In this document: in pieces, positions 53,969 to 64,000 of the stretch
Numbering within the stretch: the first letter of the stretch is position 1
Layout: every line of letters begins with the position of its first letter
From: Microvelia longipes
Taxonomy: Eukaryota; Arthropoda; Insecta; Hemiptera; Veliidae
Direction of reading: 5' to 3'
Length of the DNA: 64,000 nucleotides
NCBI GenBank assembly: GCA_018340805.1
Contig: JACMZG010001911.1
Location: 37,206,140 to 37,270,139, forward strand
Translations under genes and position numbers: made by a program
The notes under the pieces: model-generated
Told to the model about the DNA's origin: nothing
The model's input: only the letters and a program-made list of their open reading frames with translations
Database searches by the model: none

Positions 53969-54884
53969 TTACATACAGTTACATCAGTTACATACAGACA
54001 GACAATTTGGCAAAAATAGAATAGCGAAAAAGAAACAATGAGTTGTTTGTTTTCCAAGAATAACTCTAACAAGAACTCTTTATGATATTGATATTTTGAA
54101 ATTTACTTTTTAATACTTAAGAATTAAAGACATTCTAGAAATCAGCACAATCAGGACCAGCCAGGAGACATACGAATTCTACGTTGACAGCGAACAGCGA
54201 AGTAAAAACTCTATAATTAGATATCTTTTGGATAAAAAAGTTGAAGAACTTTTTTTCAAATTCAAGAAATATTCATCTGGATATCTTTTTTTTTACTGAG
54301 CGTATGCTCTATTTTTAATACTTCATGCGCTCAGGACTTAATAACGAAAAGGAATATAGTTGGCCTTATTTAATTTTCCTCGATGTCTCTAGCGTAGTTC
54401 ACATGAAACCCACAGGCTTACGTTTAACTTTAACACTTTTATTATGGTTAAAGCTATCTCTCTGAGGTCTTATAGATATTTAATAAAAAAAATCATTTGA
54501 GACCTTAGCCCTGAAAAAAGTTATCAAAAAGTTATAATTTATAATAATTCGTAAAGTATTTTTATTGCATAGTCATTATTGTAGTATAACTTAACGATAA
54601 AATTATACCGACATAAAAACAATAATAGTTTGAGTCGCTATTTCCGCTGTTAGTAGAATAGATTGTTTAGTTCTTGTTGTGAGTCATGCAAAATGAAAGT
54701 TAGTGGAACGCGAACAGAAGAATCAAGGTGCAAAATACTCAAGACAAGGGTGGAAATGGAAAATGTGTCGGAGAGTTAATTCATAAGGTGTAATGGGTCG
54801 ACGACCTTGACACCAGCTGGGGGTCATGGGTAAAGGGAAAGAAACTACTGGATTGTTTTGGACATAGCGTCGTTAGGGCCGACC

Positions 54885-54911
54885 TGAAGTGACGTCATTA
54901 ATTCTTTTCAC
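54885..54911 (+). promoter_or_regulatory. CRE palindrome followed by a splice-acceptor-like site
   Basis: TGACGTCA stands at about 54892, a full CREB/ATF-type palindrome. TTCTTTTCACAG follows at about 54903-54914, a good 3' splice-site pattern. They cannot both act for the same exon in the simplest view, so one may be chance. Confidence 0.3.
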
Positions 54912-54956
54912 AGAAAATTCCGTCTTCAACCCTTTAGTTATTACCATGATTCTAGA

Positions 54957-55130
54957 ATGAGCGGTCGAAGAGTGGCTACCCGGTCCAAAGAATCGACGGG
55001 TTCAGGACGACTTCAGAACGGGTTCGCTAGAAGTACTGCTTTAAAACAGAACGGTTTAATAACGAGTCCTGGACAAAGAAGATCAAGGGGAAATAGTCCT
55101 TCTCTACCTAGATCCAGAGGCAGTGACGAG
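54957..55130 (+). CDS. Possible first coding exon, Ser/Arg-rich protein of unknown family
   Basis: Frame begins MSGRRVATRSKESTGSGR and continues through QRRSRGNSPSLPRSRGSDE, a low-complexity basic start common in eukaryotic regulatory proteins. Codons are much GC-richer than the flanks. A donor-like GTTAGT follows SDE near 55130. A short upstream frame (ATG ATT CTA GAA TGA) ends overlapping the ATG. No downstream exon was found. It lies between inverted repeats, so a transposon origin is also possible. Confidence 0.35.
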
Positions 55131-55292
55131 TTAGTATCTACTTTTCTGGTCTACGTTTTTAAAATTCAAATTATTTTTATACTTCGTTATACTTCGCTAT
55201 ACTACTTCCTTATTTACGATTGACACCTTCAGTCAATCATAGCAGTATTTAATCATATAATTTCACTAAATTAATCTTTAAGTAATAATAGT

Positions 55293-55459
55293 CAAAATAT
55301 CTTTACGAGAACCACGTGAGATTGATGATCAATCTCAACATCAAATTTATTATTCCCATTTTAATTTCCTTGGCTATTGTTATCTTTAATTTTTTATGCT
55401 TATTCAAATTTTGTACAGTAGCTTCATATTTGAGAAGGGATCTTTTCCAAGAAGTAAAT
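55293..55459. repeat. Right arm of a 168-bp inverted repeat
   Basis: Inverted partner of 53800-53968. Differences are few point changes and a 3-base gap near GATTGATGATCATCAATC. Confidence 0.92.
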
Positions 55460-55850
55460 CCTGAACGAAAGATTTGACCACGTGTATAGTTTATAAGCCC
55501 CTCCCCCCTCCTTAAAGCTATAATGATTTGTGGGTTTAGGATTTATTATAACTTAATATTGATATTAATGCCTTTAACGGCGATAGACACTTTATGATAT
55601 ATTTATTTTTAATAGAAGGTTTAGAGTTATATAAGGATGTAAACAAAAATGTTTTTCTCTCAAAGGAGTGAAAATATTTGTCCCAAGCTTAAAATAATTT
55701 CTCGAGAAAAGCTAAGGATAAGCTGTACTTAAGCTACATCTAGAGTATACCGATATGATCAAGATACCTTCATATTTAGGCATTAATATAAGAAATCGGG
55801 CGCGGAGTACCTCGACAATAAATGATTAATACTATGAATAATACTTACAA

Positions 55851-55897
55851 TATATGACCTTGTTGGTCATATATAGAACTTCATGCCCACGAGTTGT
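55851..55897 (-). repeat. 47-bp dispersed repeat, copy 2 (inverted)
   Basis: 46 of 47 bases match the copy at 51475-51521 in the opposite orientation. Confidence 0.9.
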
Positions 55898-56069
55898 CTT
55901 ATGCGGGCATGCGCCTAAGAATTAGGTATTATTCATACTTATAGTAAGAGTTATAGTAGAATCAAAATGAACTATTATGATTTTTTAAAATTTGACGTGC
56001 TATTAATTACGAGTAATGACGTCAGCAATTTTTTCCGGAACTATCGGAAACTAGACTAAAATCGATAAT

Positions 56070-56190
56070 AGTACCTAATGCTCTCTAGCATAAACATACT
56101 AGGAGCTATAATAATAAGAAATACACATATATAGACCGACAACTTTGTAAAACGTCTCAGGAAGTTTGAAAACACCTAACGGAAAATTTA
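56070..56190 (-). repeat. Diverged copy of the TG-microsatellite-linked repeat
   Basis: Minus orientation: CTCTAGCATAAACATACTAGGA, GACCGACAACTTTGTAAAACG, then AGTTTGAAAACACCTAACGG. Confidence 0.55.
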
Positions 56191-57699
56191 ATACTTTTTA
56201 TTCTGGTTTCTCATTTTCTTCTATTTACAAACTTGGGCACTTTTATAAGTACCCATTTTTAAAAAAAATTATTCCAATTCAATAAACTGGATTCTTAGGT
56301 CATATAAATTAATTGTTGTCCGCTTCTTAAGTTAATATGAAGTAATTTTTAATTATATTTGTGTGTTATTGCTCAGCAAACTAAATAATAAGTAATGGCT
56401 TATAGCATAAATGTGCTATTAAATAGTAAGTTTTATTTTTATAAAACTTTTTTTTAAATTTAGGATGTAATTAATGTAAAAATGCAGCATGGTAAGCATA
56501 CTAACATGGTATATTTTTAGAGATTGTACATGACTTTGTTCTGAGAGAAGAGGACGAATTGCAGTGAATGCAATGATGAGAGTTATAATTAATTCCTTTA
56601 TAGTGCCCAAATTTATAAATAGAAGAAAATAAGGAAGCAGAATAAAAAGTCTTAAATTTTCCGTTAAGTGATTTTCAAATTAATTCAAATTTATAAATAA
56701 AAACGTATAATTTAAGTTAAATCTTCGGTTTCGGATATTTAGAGGAAACACATGATTTTTCTACGATAAACCTGAGGAAAAGTAAATGTATATTTAAATC
56801 TTTATTTTCGCGGTCAATGTTTCCGAAATTTCTCAAAGAAAATAAAAGTAACATGCCTTGAACAATACATATGTAATGCTTTGATATGCTAGACTTATGT
56901 ATACCTTTGGTCATAATCATCTTTATGTTTTAATTGTATACAACTAATGACACATTAGTAAGGATATAATCAACTAAACTTATTACGTGTTAAGTTTGCG
57001 AAAGTGGACACTTGATGCAGAAGAATCAATTAGAAATTTTAAAAAGTTCTTCTTTTGTCATGAACCTGTTGTCCCTTACATTGCCATGAAACTTGTGCCA
57101 GCCAAGTTTCATGGTAATGTAAAATTTAAATTTAAATGGTTAATGTAATATAATTATTAACCAAATGAATGATTAATTACAGTATTCTATTATTTACAAA
57201 AGGAACAATTGTGATAAATGTCTCTCATTTATTTATAAAATGTCCATGTGTCCTACCCCTACGGATTCTAAAAATCGGAAAGAAGTTGATGCCAGTATTA
57301 AGGGATGAATACATAATATATCCTATATGTCTTGTATGGTTGGATGGAAGGGGGGTATGTTTTCACGTTTATGTTTGAACACGGCTCTGTCTAAGCTTTA
57401 TAGAGGAAACGTGACGATCTAAATTATTGTCTATGAGAGTAAATAAATGTTATTTGCCAATCATGTTAAGCGAATATTTATCAGAAAATGACGCTTATGA
57501 GGCTGTAAAATTCTTAAAACGCAGAAACAATTTTTTGGTCCATTTGAAATTTAGCACAAATGTAGCCATGTATGGGACTAACAAAAATTCCAAGTCTCAT
57601 CTCATTATCAGGAGTAGTTTAATTTTTATGGAATGACTTGTTTACATTTTTACTTTTCCTCTCCTACTACCGTTCGTATGAGGAAAATTATTGTATTCA
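56191..57699. other. No gene seen; one hairpin
   Basis: A 20-bp hairpin (19 of 20 matched, 7-base loop) spans 57076-57122, arm TTACATTGCCATGAAACTTG. The open frames at 57169-57636 show no family pattern. The second includes repeat words (GAAAATGACGCTTATGAGG). Confidence 0.5.
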
Positions 57700-57960
57700 C
57701 CTTAAAAATTATAAACCGACGTTTCATCACAATTATCCGATTCAGGTATTTTCATGACGTTATATAAATGGTTTTCATCATGTAGTCTGTAAGTGTGTGT
57801 GCGTGTCTGTGAAATGCAAAAATCCAGATATGTTTATGCTAGATAGATAATATCATGTTTATGCTAAATCAGTTGAGATTTGGCACAAAATTCAAGCTTT
57901 AGGTCTAGTTGTGCTGATAACGATAACCTATTTTGCTTAGTCATCAAAAATTTTAGAAAT
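57700..57960 (+). repeat. Copy of the TG-microsatellite-linked dispersed repeat
   Basis: Order: ACGTTTCATCACAATTATCC, TTCAGGTATTTTCATGACG, TGTGTGTGCGTGTCTGTG, TATGCTAAATCAGTTGAGA, AGGTCTAGTTGTGCTGATA. It is uninterrupted where the 40.3 kb copy has its insertion. Confidence 0.75.
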
Positions 57961-59759
57961 TCGATAGAATCAAAAATTATTCGGCATTCAATAAATAGTC
58001 AGACTGCGAAACTTAAAATAAATTAGTAGCAAAAATGCCATAGCTATTAAACTTTTAGTTTGTAAGTTACAAACAAATATATATTTTGGTGTGACACTTA
58101 AAATTATATGAAAAAGTTTGTTTACATCTGTCAAAATCATGACGTTTTAGCGCATAAATTTAAATATCAAATCATGTGAACATGGATAAAATATAGTGCG
58201 CTAATATTCTTATAAAGAACTATAATAATAATAAACTAGGCATCTAAGTATGATCACTAGTATTTTGTAACATATTAATTTGGGATATACCCCTTTATAT
58301 TATTTAATTATGTAATTAAATTGGTAAGAGGTATAAATGTAGTAATTTTGAATTCTGGCGCCAATCTAAGATAAGATTTGGAGGGAAATAGGTTTGACTA
58401 TCTTTTTTTGAATTTTCTTGAAGTTTTGATCTCTTTATTATTTTCTTTAATTTTTAGGATTTATTTTATTGTTTAGAATAGGTTCGATTTTGTTTTATCT
58501 CTAATCTTTTAATTAGTTATATTGGCTAGTTTAAACCTCAGGGTCAGAGGTCAGAGTGTGATAAGGTCAGGGGTCAAGCCTCCTGTTAGAAGTTAAGTTT
58601 TTGGCTGTTAGTTAATTTTGGCAGTCAATAGTGAACACTTTTAGTAGATTGATTTAGAGAGGACACTTAGTGTGGAGTTTAGTGAGGATAAGTTCATCTT
58701 TTGCTCTTCTTTAAAGCTGGCTAGACTCCAAGATTACTATCAAGTTTTGGTACCAGATTTCTGGATCACTGTAAATATAATTTACTGCATGTTATTTGTG
58801 AGATCCCTCACAAATAGTCAGATTTGATATTCATTTAATCTGCTGCCCATATATGATACACCAATTTTGGGTATGGTGGACATGATAGAGGTTTCAAAGT
58901 AACCCCCACCTACCAGTGTACTTCAACCTGCTGTAACCCCTAGGACACAGATTATTCTTCTTTTGGCATCCTTTTTTTTATTATGAACCAACCATGATTA
59001 CTGTAACCTTGCCCAGAATTAATGCTAGGTCGGTGGAAGACCACCGGTAGGATGTATTGTAATGGGATCCCAAGGTACCAAAAATGTATTCAGTTTAAGA
59101 GTATTAATTATATATTTCATTTCTTGTATATATTTAATTACCTTTTGTTTTTCTTTGAATAAGTCAGACAGCCTGATACTTAGATTCATAGATATACTTC
59201 TCTGCCAAATAAGTTCGGTGGATACTTTTAACTTTAAATTTTATTTTAGCCAGAAGATTTTATTTATTTCATCATCAGTTAATTTTATTTTATGGCTGTA
59301 CTGACCTTAGGGCAGTTTCTTTATTATAAGCGCTGGGCAAAGCTGACTAACGATCGGATACGATCGAATGTTAATTTAAAGTACAATACACATGCTATTC
59401 CTAGCTTGAAATTAACCTTCTGTTTTCTTCTATACCATACATCTGCTTATCTTAATATATCTGAGCTTATTCCTCGTCAAAACTTACATGGGATTAAATT
59501 TTGTCAGGTGTCCCCCTTTTCCGTCCTTTTATTGGCCTTATTTTTTAATTACTAAAATTTAGGTTGGGTTTTTGCCCATTAAAAGAACCGGCGTCCAATT
59601 TTATTGTAGAGAACAGAATAGACAGTCTGATTCCATATCAGAAAGTAATGGTCGTCCTACGCCCTATGCCGACTTGAGTTGGGCTCTAGCTACGCTATAA
59701 TTTAATGCATTCGTGAATACAGTATTACTTGTTTTACTCAGCAAAATAGGATATCATAT
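57961..59759. other. No gene seen; block of less AT-rich, unassigned sequence
   Basis: Positions 58360-59060 differ in style from their surroundings (GGTCAGAGGTCAGAG, GTAACCCCCACC, GGTGGAAGACCACCGG) and begin with CTGGCGCCAATC, which resembles a retrovirus-like primer binding site. No LTR pair, gag or pol sequence was found. Hairpin GGTGGTCTTCCACC-type at about 59030. Confidence 0.35.
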
Positions 59760-59935
59760 TCTGAAAAATATTATCTTCAGGGTAACGTTTTAACTTTTTA
59801 GCATAAACACAGCGGGAGTTATGCGTAACACAGATACACACATATTAACACAGACAGCATGATCAAAACTACTCTGAACGTCATGAAAGTAACTGAAACG
59901 GATAATTAATGAAACCTCGGTTTGGATTAGTTGGG
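59760..59935 (-). repeat. Copy of the TG-microsatellite-linked dispersed repeat
   Basis: Minus orientation: AGCATAAACACAGCGGGAGTT, ACACAGACAGCATGATCAAAA, AACGTCATGAAAGTAACTGAA, ATTAATGAAACCTCGGTTT. Confidence 0.7.
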
Positions 59936-59944
59936 TGAACATAA

Positions 59945-60585
59945 TAGTACAAAAGCCGGCCTGAAAAAATGTGACTCAAGGAAAAGCATAGTCTGCCTAT
60001 CCAGAGTGGAGCCTTTCATATGATTGCGCATGCTCAAAATTTTACAAAAACGCACAAATTTCAGTTTTCTTGCAATAACTGACTCCCTGTAAGTCGTGTG
60101 GAAAACATAGAGAGGCCATTTTTAAAACTGATGAAATTTCCTATTAAACGAGTGTTTAATCAACAAAATCGGACGGCTACAACTAAAGTTATGGCTAAAT
60201 TGTTAACGAATTGTTAATTTATGCAAAGTAGCGAATTTCTTTGTAACATATCGACTCTTTGTTCAATTTTAGACCATTCAACAAATGTCATAACTTTAGT
60301 TTTATTTATCCGATTTTGACGAAAAATCACTCGCTTTATTGGAAATTTTATCAGCTCTAAAAAATGTCTCTTTATATTTTGCACACGACATACATGGAGC
60401 CACTTATTGCGAGAAAACTGGAATTAGTGCGATTTTCTAATATTCTGAACGAATGCATTCATATGAAGGGCTCCACTCTTAATAGGCAGTCAATGTTTTC
60501 CCTTTTTAGTTTAAGGTATATTTTCAGAATAATTTGGTTTAAAGTAATACAAAATGAGTCATATTTTTAGGCCTGTCTTGGACTA
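59945..60585. mobile_element. Foldback family F, copy 2 (641 bp)
   Basis: Starts TAGTACAAAAGCCGGCCTGAA and ends GGCCTGTCTTGGACTA. The left end lacks about 45 bp (CTCATTTTGTACTACTTC region) present in the others, directly joining GTGACTCA to GAAAAGCATAGTCTGCC. The open frame at 60364-60570 belongs to the palindrome and is not a gene. Confidence 0.88.
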
Positions 60586-61500
60586 CAAAACTTTTCCTTG
60601 TACCTACAGTAGTAGGTTAGGAAAAGTAATACAAAAATATAATATTAAAATGGTCTTACCTCTAGAAATTTTCCCTTATATAATAAAGATTATTATTTGC
60701 TTACTCTAAAACAAGTAATTGAATGTAAAAAAGTTAAATAACTTAAAAAGTTCGCTAAAAATAATACGAAATGATGAAACTTTATGATCCTCTTAAAAAG
60801 CATTATTTTTCATTATTACCAACACAAGCGAAAAGAAAAATATATAAACAAATAAATCTTTATTTAGTCGGAATTTATATTATAAAAATGATGAGAGAAT
60901 ATGTTTTGCCGACTGAAAATTATGATAACTGTACGTTAAACGGTTATATTATCGATGAACTGTTAAATAAACTCTTTATTTAAATTAAAATGTATAGTAA
61001 TTAATAGGTGTAGATTATTATAAACCTCATAAAGTTAAGTGACACCATACAGAATGACTTGACTATTTTGGGACATGCGCACAATGTATCATAATACTCA
61101 TAAGCTGGCTCTGCTACAGTTAAAAATGCAATATTCTTCCCTGTACTTTATGAACATTAAACATTTCTCACTTCTCATATTACACACCCTTAGACGCTAC
61201 TTTCACTCACCGAAATATTGTAAGTTTTTGTTTACTATCACTAATATAAAAGCAACAGCAATATGCAATTACCGCCTCTAGGCCAAGAGTAGGCAACGCG
61301 GAATGGGGAAAATGAGAAATTTCTTCTTTAAAGTACCATAATATTATAAAAATAAACATAAACATAAAATATTATAAAAAAACGTTTCGTGAATTTTTTC
61401 ATTATCTCTGTCAAAAATAAACTCTTAGTAAAAATTTCAAATTATGTTCTACAAGCAAAGCAAAACCCAATAATATTCAAAAAAAATATTTCAGCCGTTC
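60586..61500. other. No gene seen
   Basis: AT-rich. The frame at 60771-60983 (MMKLYDPLKKHYF start) has no recognised family or conserved pattern. Confidence 0.35.
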
Positions 61501-61549
61501 CTCCGCAATACCGAAGACTTATTTGGTATTAAGGGAATCTATGGAAAGG

Positions 61550-62110
61550 CATCAATTGCTATACGAGGGGCATCAAATGAGCCTCGAAGGCCTTCGGCAT
61601 TCTAGGCTCAGTACAGACCACCCCTCCGTACTCCCTCGCTACGGCGTTACGAATATGACATGGAGAGGAAACGTTTTGAGGTACCCTGTACTCGAGTTTT
61701 AATTGATTTTGTTTGTTATTATACGACTTGCAATAAGCAAAGCGCTTTACGGAGGAATGACAATCTGCCAATTTGTAAATCAAGACAGCACAAGCACAGT
61801 CCTAACTAACAAAAATGGAATGCCTAAGGTATTTCAATTTGAAATACCCAGGCGAGGTGCTATGTAAGAAAAAGAGCTTGACGCTTTAAGCTCTTTTGAG
61901 CTTAAGCTTTTATAATTTTACATATTAAAAAGAGGCTTGCTTCGCTCGCTAGATTATGCATATTGTAATAATTATACATATTAGAATGGCTCAATTATAT
62001 GCATAGTGACCTATGTATAGAGAATAAAGGCTTGCTTCGCTCGCTAGATTGCTATATTTAGAATTGTACACAGTAAAAAGAGGCTCGTTCCGCTTGATCT
62101 TTCTCAGGTA
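61550..62110. repeat. CG-containing repeat cluster
   Basis: GCCTCGAAGGCCTTCGGC near 61581, then palindrome GGTATTTCAATTTGAAATACC at 61828-61848. Three copies of AAAGAGGCTTGCTTCGCTCG(CTAGATT) follow near 61930, 62027 and 62090, the last diverged. The style matches the GC-rich words at 35.4 and 48.5 kb. Confidence 0.65.
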
Positions 62111-62713
62111 AATTCTTATAAAATTAGTAAAAACTAATTATTATATGAAATTATGGCCTCCAAAGAGCTTTTCAACGATACATAACTCGATTTATTTCTT
62201 TCGATTTACTAATGTTTTTAACTTAGTACTTAACCATTTTCGCCGCCATTTTGGAAAATTTTAAAACTTTTTACCATAAAATATATATTTCTTTTTTGCT
62301 CTTTAAGAGCTTTAGAACAATATACAACACGATTTTTTGCTCAATTTTTTTTTCCAAAAGAACTTCAATAAGGCGAACTATACCTTATTGAAAATATTTT
62401 TTGGAATGTGACCAAAAACTATATATGTATACAGCTCTGTTAATAAATACAAGTTGGTAATTCTACATATGCACCAAATTTTATCAAAATCAGTCAAATT
62501 TGACGACAGTTATCGCGACACATACAAACAATCACACACAGAAATATACGCACCGTCCCAATCTTCTGAAATGTAAGAACTCACTTCCTTTTGTTCAATT
62601 ATACAATTTATAAACTACAACGCTGTTGGCTCCATGATTATTATTTATATTTGTATACTAATTATCATTATAAACAGCCTTTCCAATATTAAGCTGCTGC
62701 GCAGCAAGATGAA
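62111..62713. other. No gene seen
   Basis: AT-rich. Includes ATGCACCAAATTTTATCAAAATC and CACACAGAAATATACGC words typical of dispersed non-coding repeats. Confidence 0.35.
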
Positions 62714-63381
62714 TAGTCCAATAGCCGGACCTGAGAAAATGTGACTCATTTTGTACTACTTCGAACCAAATTTTTCTTCAAATTTACTAAAAAATGTGAA
62801 GAAAAAACATAGTCTGCCTATCCAGAGTGAAGCCCTTTGCATGATTGCGCATGCTCAAAATTTTATAAAATCGCAAAAGTGGTTCCCTGTGGGTCGTGTC
62901 CAAAACATGACTAAAGCATTTTTAAAGGTGATTAAATGTTCTATAAAATGAATGTTTAATCATCAAAATCGGATGTCTACATCCAAAGTTATGGCTCTTT
63001 CAAAAACATCAAAAAATGGTTTATATATGAAGTCAGCGAATTTCTTTGAAAAAAGTATTGACTTTTTGTGGATTGTTTGGCCATTTTACAAATGAATATC
63101 CAATTTTGACAAAAAAAAACAACCGTTTTAAAGAAAATGTTATCAGCTTTAACAAATGTTATCTTCATGTTTTGCACACGACCTACAGGGAACCACTTAT
63201 TGCAAGAAAACTGGAATTAGTGCGATTTTCTAATATTTTGAACAAATGCATTTATATGAAGGGCTCCACTCTGAATAGGCAAACTATGCTTTCCCTTCAT
63301 AATTTAAGGTATATTTTCAGAAAAATGTGGTTTGAAGCAGTTCAAAATAAGTCACATTTTTTAGGCCTGGCTCTTGGAGTA
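62714..63381. mobile_element. Foldback family F, copy 3 (668 bp)
   Basis: Starts TAGTCCAATAGCCGGACCTGA and ends GGCCTGGCTCTTGGAGTA. Inner mirrored words: TCCAGAGTGAAGCCCTTTGC versus GGGCTCCACTCTGAATAGGC. Open frames at 62751-62951 and 63046-63384 are palindrome reading frames. Confidence 0.9.
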
Positions 63382-64000
63382 TAAAGCTTGAGCTAAACAC
63401 GCAGGGAAATCGAACATAAGGTCGATATGTTTCGTATCACTGCATACTTATCAATAACATTTATCAGTTTATATAATTTACTGTTGCATTTTCATTTTAT
63501 TTATTAAAGTTCAAAATTTTATTATACACTTTTAGCATTATTTTACTTGTAATAATTTTTATGGATGTTTATTGAAAATTAACGTGAGCATTTTACTATG
63601 ATATCTCTCTTGGAAACATCCGTTTCAAAAAGAGGTAAGCGAGATAATTGCAGCGGTAGCAGGCTGGAGCGAAAGCACATGAAGCAGCTTCATTTTGGAA
63701 AGTGTTGAAAGGAAGCAAGGCAATATGAATATCTGAACACTTAGACATTGATGCATGCGACTTGTTGGTACTAATCAATAGTTTAAAATTACTCTTCTTC
63801 AATTACGTTATTAATGATGAGAAAAGTCTAAAATTATTTTATAATAAGTTAATATCTATGAAAATGTGCTTTTCATGTTGTTTTGTTTATTTATTTGCTT
63901 ACTTTATTATATTAGGGGTAAAGTGTATAGTAAAAGATAAAATAATTAGAAAAATTGTTTCGGTATCGATTCTGATGATAAATGATTATAAAGATAGTGA
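63382..64000. other. No gene seen
   Basis: AT-rich. A less AT-rich patch at 63640-63720 (GCAGCGGTAGCAGGCTGGAGC) could not be assigned. Confidence 0.35.

Noticed and set aside
57169..57636. Two consecutive plus-strand frames of 69 codons
   Set aside because: No conserved pattern; the second contains words shared with dispersed repeats at 35.9 and 50.4 kb.
60771..60983. 70-codon plus-strand frame starting MMKLYDPL
   Set aside because: AT-rich codons, no recognised family, no splice or promoter support; length is within chance for this composition.

Overview
This is a stretch of animal nuclear DNA, very probably from an arthropod and perhaps an insect. It is AT-rich, with long (AT)n, (TG)n and (TACA)n microsatellites, many palindromic repeats, and one gene split by GT-AG introns. 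The species cannot be fixed from the sequence. No bacterial-style operon, rRNA, tRNA, CRISPR array or complete transposase gene was found.

Region 1, positions 1-17,472: a class I unconventional myosin gene on the minus strand. It can be read exon by exon as 17 exons, 841 consecutive codons and 16 phase-consistent introns. It has the ATP-binding P-loop, switch I and switch II, the actin-binding region, the converter, two clear IQ motifs and a weaker third, and the start of the basic TH1 tail. It is most like vertebrate MYO1C and Drosophila Myo61F. The likely start codon is at 17,464. The gene leaves the window at the low-coordinate end, so roughly the last 180-190 residues of the tail are missing. 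Its introns hold two oppositely oriented LINE remnants, one inserted in the other (8.1-11.1 kb). They also hold a relic copy of part of a myosin exon (11.7 kb), a foldback element of about 670 bp (15.1-15.8 kb), a 53-bp perfect hairpin (16.3 kb) and three AT microsatellites.

Region 2, positions 17.5-64 kb: no gene could be established. The sequence is a mosaic of repeats and non-coding DNA. It includes a 1.17 kb foldback element with about 460-490 bp inverted arms in a (TA)n tract (36.2-37.4 kb). It includes three copies of a 640-700 bp foldback family (43.9, 59.9 and 62.7 kb), several short MITE-like elements, and two dispersed families that carry a microsatellite at a fixed internal place. 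A probable 149-bp insertion has 12-bp target duplications (40.5 kb). A GC-rich, palindrome-rich island lies at 48.5 kb. Three short open frames deserve mention as possible exons (20.3, 49.7 and 55.0 kb). The 55.0 kb frame follows a CRE palindrome and a splice-acceptor-like site and lies between 168-bp inverted repeats. The 49.7 kb frame lies behind a TATA box but seems to be within repeat sequence.

No convincing new multi-gene system is present. The most unusual content is the density and variety of foldback (palindromic) elements, the exon relic inside the myosin gene, the nested LINEs, and a hammerhead-ribozyme-like core motif within the small insertion at 40.5 kb.
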